Under the pieces are notes generated by a model. The model did not search any database and was not told where the DNA came from. It saw only the letters and a list, made by a program, of their open reading frames with translations. A DNA stretch of 64,000 bases. Origin: Paenibacillus mendelii. Its GTDB lineage: Bacteria; Bacillota; Bacilli; Paenibacillales; Paenibacillaceae. Made by a program: the position numbers and the translations under genes. Where the stretch lies: the NCBI RefSeq assembly GCF_024498075.1, contig NZ_JANHOF010000002.1, positions 602,431-666,430 on the forward strand, given 5' to 3'. Of this stretch, positions 60,766-64,000 are shown piece after piece (position 1 is the stretch's first letter; each line of letters begins with the position of its first letter).

Positions 60766-63730
60766 CCTCGGTACCACCTCCGGTCGGTTTTTCAATCTGT
60801 GGAATATCCAGCGTGCGGATAATTTGGCCGTCCTTGTCGACGAATCCAAACTCCTGCTGCTTGCGCAGCAGCTCCCGGTTAATTTCGAAGACCGCATTCT
60901 CCAATGATTCGCGGAAATTCATATTCTCAAGCACGGTCCGGTTCCATGCAAAGCTCAGCTCACGTGTCGTAAAGTATCCGCCGGGCACGTTCGGCATTTC
61001 CTTGAACCAATTCAGCTGCTTGGCGATTTCACTGCCATGCTCGCTTGGCCAAGGAATTTGCTTGAACGCTTCCTTGTTCGCCGTATTCCAGCGGAACTCG
61101 ATGCCATTGAACATCTCCATATCGTTGCCGAAACGGGATTGCGTCTCCGTCGACGTCCACCATTTCAAGAACTGCCATGATTCCTCCGGATGCTCGGTCG
61201 ACTTGAATATGGCCCCGGATTGCAGTCCGCCGCCACCCCACCGTTCGATCTCTCCGTCTTCGTTCTTCGTGCCCGGCAGCGGAGCAACCGACCATAAGCC
61301 CGATATTTCCGGAGCAGCTACGAGCAGCTGCAAATAGGTATTGAAATCGGCGATACCAATCGGCATGTTGCCGTTGCGGAAATGCATGTAGAAGTTGGGC
61401 ACTTCTCTAGGCAAGCCATAAATATTGAAGAAGTCGGTCCACCTCTTGAAGGCATCGAAGGCTTGCGGAGAATCCAATCCTGTCTTCATCCCGTCAGGAG
61501 TATAGAAGGACGCCGCATTCTGGTAGAACAAGGGGAGATACATCATCGGCTGGTAGAAGAAATCATATCCTTTCTGCTGCAGCGTGGGCAGCAGATCGTA
61601 AATATCATTCCACGTTTCCGGCACCTTCAGCTTCAGTTCCTCCAGAATATCCTTCCGGTAGAACATCACGTTGAACATGATCGTTTCCGGCAGCGCATAA
61701 TCGCCCTTGTCATAATGGAAAGGCAGCAGCGATCCTGGCAGGAATTGCTTGGCAACCTCCTTGTAATCGGCAAACTGATTCAAATCCAGCAGCGCATTGC
61801 GGACCGCAAAGTCGACCGGAGTCAGCTGATCAAGCCCCATAGCAACATCCGGTTCCCGATTGGCCGCATTACTCAATATGAGCAGCTGAGGGTTCGGCAT
61901 AATATTGATATTCACTTTAATACCGGTCGAAGGGGTGAAGCGTTCATCGACCATCTGCTGCATTAAGGTGACATAGTCCCGGCCGCGATTAACCCATACG
62001 GTTATGGCCGCATCCTCGTCCTGCCGGCCATAGTCAATATAATCGGGATTGAAGGTCAGAAAGAACGTCTTCACAGTATTCTTCGTAATTTCCCAGCGCG
62101 ATGGCGCGAAGTCGGGTAATTCGGTTGTCGCTTTGGAAATATAGATCTGATCCAGCATCAACGGCTGCTTCGTTAACTCGATGGCGTACGAAGACAGCGA
62201 TTCCTGAACCGATGACAAATACTCCGGTTTGAATGGAAGTTCGTTGGGATCGTCCGCCAACCGCTGCAGCTTGTCAATCGAAGCGCGAATGGCCGCAGCG
62301 CCATTGACATCATTGCCGTACAGCTGCTGCAAATAGGACAGAATCTGTTCTAAGCTTTGTTTCATGTCGAGCAGCCGTTGCTCTATGTCCGGCAGCTGCT
62401 CAGCGAGGTTCCAATCCCGGTTTTTGTCCAAATTATCTTTGCTGCGCACACCGGTAACCAGACGCAGCAGACGGTTAATTTCTTGTACTTCTCTCGTGAT
62501 ATACTGAATCGACTCGACAATCGGAGTGACCGGCGCATTCGTTACGGTCATGGAGAGCTCATGCTTGCCCTTAGCCAATTCGAATAAGAATGGTTCCTCT
62601 GCCGATGACCCCAGCGTTTCCATCGACCAATTGCGTTTATAGGTGAATGGGAACGCTTGCAGTTCCTGGAATGGAACCTCGCCGTCGATCTCAATCATCC
62701 GGTAAGAGTTCGACTCCTTGTTGTACCCTTGAAAGTATTTCATATCAATCTTGTAAAGCCCGTCTTCCGGTACTTCGAAAGTCCAAGTAGCCGATTGCCC
62801 GCCCCGGAACCAGGCTCCCCCGCCCATGGTATTAAAGATGATCTTGCCATCGGACTTCGGACGGGCCAAGTCATCACGGCTGGCTTGCATCTGCACCGAG
62901 GGCTCTGACTTCTCGAGCATCTGCTCCGCTTCGATCGTTGTATACCAATCAGACTTATCACTAGAATCCTTCGAATAATTCGCTTGCACAGCTTCATATT
63001 GCTCTACCTGCCTTGGGGCATGAAGCCCCAAGCCGGATAGAGCGATCGGTTCGAATACTGATTGAATTCGAATCGTACGCTTGCCCTGTTCCAAGTACCA
63101 GCGCAGCGGTTCGCTTGCAGCGTAAGAGGAATCGACCAAGGTGCGGTCGATCCAATCCTTAATTGCGACTTGTCCCGGCCGGATCTGGTTGTCTTTTCCG
63201 TCCACTCTCGGAGGAAACTGGTCATCTTTCCATAACCGGTCCAGCTCGATTCCCTTCGCTTCCACATAGGGAGATTCGCCGTCGACCGCCACGCCGATCT
63301 GAATCGGGATATTCGAATCCTCGATGGAGTAGTACTGCAAACGGAGCTGATACAACCCGCTCTGAGGGACATCGACCTCGTACTCCACCCACTGCCCTTC
63401 ATCCAATGCCACCGTATCCGATACCCCCTGCAACGGCTCTGCCTGGACGGTGACACCGGGAGAGGCGTTCTTGAAATCGGCAGCCCGCAGCTTCAATTCC
63501 GAGACGGTTACATCCTTTGCCCCCTGCTCTTTCCATTGCTTGAGAATCTGCGAATATAACGGTTCCATGGATGCCGTCAGAGGTATCGATAACGAGTCCG
63601 GGCTCGGCTGCTCGATTCCGCCATCCTTAATGGCATCGCTTACATTTGAGAGTGCGAAATAACTACTGAGCAGCATGCAAATCATCAGCAGAAGCCAAAT
63701 ACGTTTTCCGCTTTTAAACGGATTCGCCAT
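60758..63730 (-). CDS. Cluster 2 giant solute-binding protein with carbohydrate-binding-like modules
   Basis: 990 residues. N-terminal hydrophobic segment (~10-30) without lipobox. Beta-sandwich modules near WVEYEVDVPQSGLYQLRLQY (~135) and TWTFEVPEDGLYKIDMKY (~325), a helical stretch (~410-520) and a family 1 SBP fold from ~570 (VWVNRGRDYVTLMQQMVDERF; PDVAMGLDQLTPVDF; MPNVPGGYFTTRELSFAWNR). It corresponds block by block to the cluster 1 protein at 31676-34666. GAGGCG precedes the ATG. It probably presents a large carbohydrate to permease pair A. Confidence 0.88.
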   Translation of the reverse strand: MANPFKSGKRIWLLLMICMLLSSYFALSNVSDAIKDGGIEQPSPDSLSIPLTASMEPLYSQILKQWKEQGAKDVTVSELKLRAADFKNASPGVTVQAEPLQGVSDTVALDEGQWVEYEVDVPQSGLYQLRLQYYSIEDSNIPIQIGVAVDGESPYVEAKGIELDRLWKDDQFPPRVDGKDNQIRPGQVAIKDWIDRTLVDSSYAASEPLRWYLEQGKRTIRIQSVFEPIALSGLGLHAPRQVEQYEAVQANYSKDSSDKSDWYTTIEAEQMLEKSEPSVQMQASRDDLARPKSDGKIIFNTMGGGAWFRGGQSATWTFEVPEDGLYKIDMKYFQGYNKESNSYRMIEIDGEVPFQELQAFPFTYKRNWSMETLGSSAEEPFLFELAKGKHELSMTVTNAPVTPIVESIQYITREVQEINRLLRLVTGVRSKDNLDKNRDWNLAEQLPDIEQRLLDMKQSLEQILSYLQQLYGNDVNGAAAIRASIDKLQRLADDPNELPFKPEYLSSVQESLSSYAIELTKQPLMLDQIYISKATTELPDFAPSRWEITKNTVKTFFLTFNPDYIDYGRQDEDAAITVWVNRGRDYVTLMQQMVDERFTPSTGIKVNINIMPNPQLLILSNAANREPDVAMGLDQLTPVDFAVRNALLDLNQFADYKEVAKQFLPGSLLPFHYDKGDYALPETIMFNVMFYRKDILEELKLKVPETWNDIYDLLPTLQQKGYDFFYQPMMYLPLFYQNAASFYTPDGMKTGLDSPQAFDAFKRWTDFFNIYGLPREVPNFYMHFRNGNMPIGIADFNTYLQLLVAAPEISGLWSVAPLPGTKNEDGEIERWGGGGLQSGAIFKSTEHPEESWQFLKWWTSTETQSRFGNDMEMFNGIEFRWNTANKEAFKQIPWPSEHGSEIAKQLNWFKEMPNVPGGYFTTRELSFAWNRTVLENMNFRESLENAVFEINRELLRKQQEFGFVDKDGQIIRTLDIPQIEKPTGGGTEDE

Positions 63731-63754
63731 GTTAACGCCTCGTTTCTTTGATAA

Positions 63755-64000
63755 TTACCTGATCGCCAACCCGGAATCGCGATTGAAGAAAATCATGTAC
63801 TCCATATTCAAGGAAACCTCAAGCTTCGTCTTATCCGGAAATTTAACGAAAGCAGGCACTCGAATGACCAGCTTCTCTCCATGCCCAAGATCGAGATGTA
63901 TGTAACGGTCCGCGCCCATCAATTCAGAGAATGTAATGGTTCCGGTGATCGGCGTTTCTTCCTGCGATACCCCTTCCATCTCGTTGACGATATGCACATA
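63755..64000 (-). CDS. Cluster 2 ABC ATPase, C-terminal end only (cut by window end)
   Basis: The frame is open to the window edge, so only the last ~81 residues are seen. GTITFSELMGADRYIHLDLG matches the TOBE/OB regulatory domain of UgpC/MsmX-type ATPases and the EFGEFVGSDRYYHLKIG block of the cluster 1 ATPase. It lies 24 bases ahead of the giant SBP gene, the same order as in cluster 1. Confidence 0.8.
   Translation of the reverse strand, partial: YVHIVNEMEGVSQEETPITGTITFSELMGADRYIHLDLGHGEKLVIRVPAFVKFPDKTKLEVSLNMEYMIFFNRDSGLAIR

Overview
The window looks like a chromosomal segment of a Paenibacillus-like Firmicute. Start sites carry strong GGAGG-type ribosome binding sites, GTG and TTG starts are frequent, and solute-binding proteins have Gram-positive lipoboxes. 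The content also fits: many CUT1 sugar ABC operons served by a separate UgpC/MsmX-type ATPase, a YesM/YesN two-component pair, CsaA, a CtpB-like protease, and many hairpin-forming intergenic repeats. No rRNA, tRNA, CRISPR array, insertion sequence or riboswitch was recognised.

Left part (1-16250), mostly housekeeping and accessory single genes: a cut-off aldo/keto reductase, a DUF4080 radical SAM protein, a secreted trypsin-like protease, an RluA-type pseudouridine synthase, an M29 aminopeptidase, a KtrB-type potassium transporter, a pirin, a small operon (unknown protein, NUDIX, csaA), an MBL hydrolase behind a perfect-looking promoter/operator, a TspO-like membrane protein, an ArsR/DUF2087 regulator and a secreted M14 carboxypeptidase. 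Between them lie two tandem hairpin arrays (66-bp units at 9183-9597, 47-bp units at 12804-13131), two large inverted repeats and a decayed transaldolase gene.

Middle (16336-23146): a CUT1 sugar importer (lipoprotein and two permeases, no ATPase) behind a YesN/YesM-type response regulator and histidine kinase.

The most striking content is a pair of paralogous minus-strand gene clusters. Cluster 1 (23350-37266) runs SBP lipoprotein, UgpC-type ATPase, about 1000-residue SBP with carbohydrate-binding-like modules, permease pair A, NHL-TPR-YIP1 fusion protein, DUF5696 protein, permease pair B. Cluster 2 (49623 to beyond 64000) has the same order, ATPase (cut by the window end), giant SBP, pair A, NHL protein, separate YIP1 protein, DUF5696 protein, pair B, and then two tandem SBP lipoproteins at its 3' end. 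I infer that all parts form one envelope system: two importers fed by one ATPase, an extracellular beta-propeller sensor tethered to a YIP1 membrane domain, and a membrane-anchored barrel-like DUF5696 protein. No function is established from sequence alone.

Between the clusters (37471-49188): an OmpR-type two-component system with an unknown membrane protein, a CtpB-like S41 protease, an aldo/keto reductase, a HAD phosphatase, a YeiH-type transporter divergent from its probable LysR regulator, a frameshifted beta-propeller glycosidase-like gene and a Gfo/Idh/MocA oxidoreductase. The oxidoreductase, the glycosidase-like gene and the transport clusters together suggest a carbohydrate-scavenging lifestyle.
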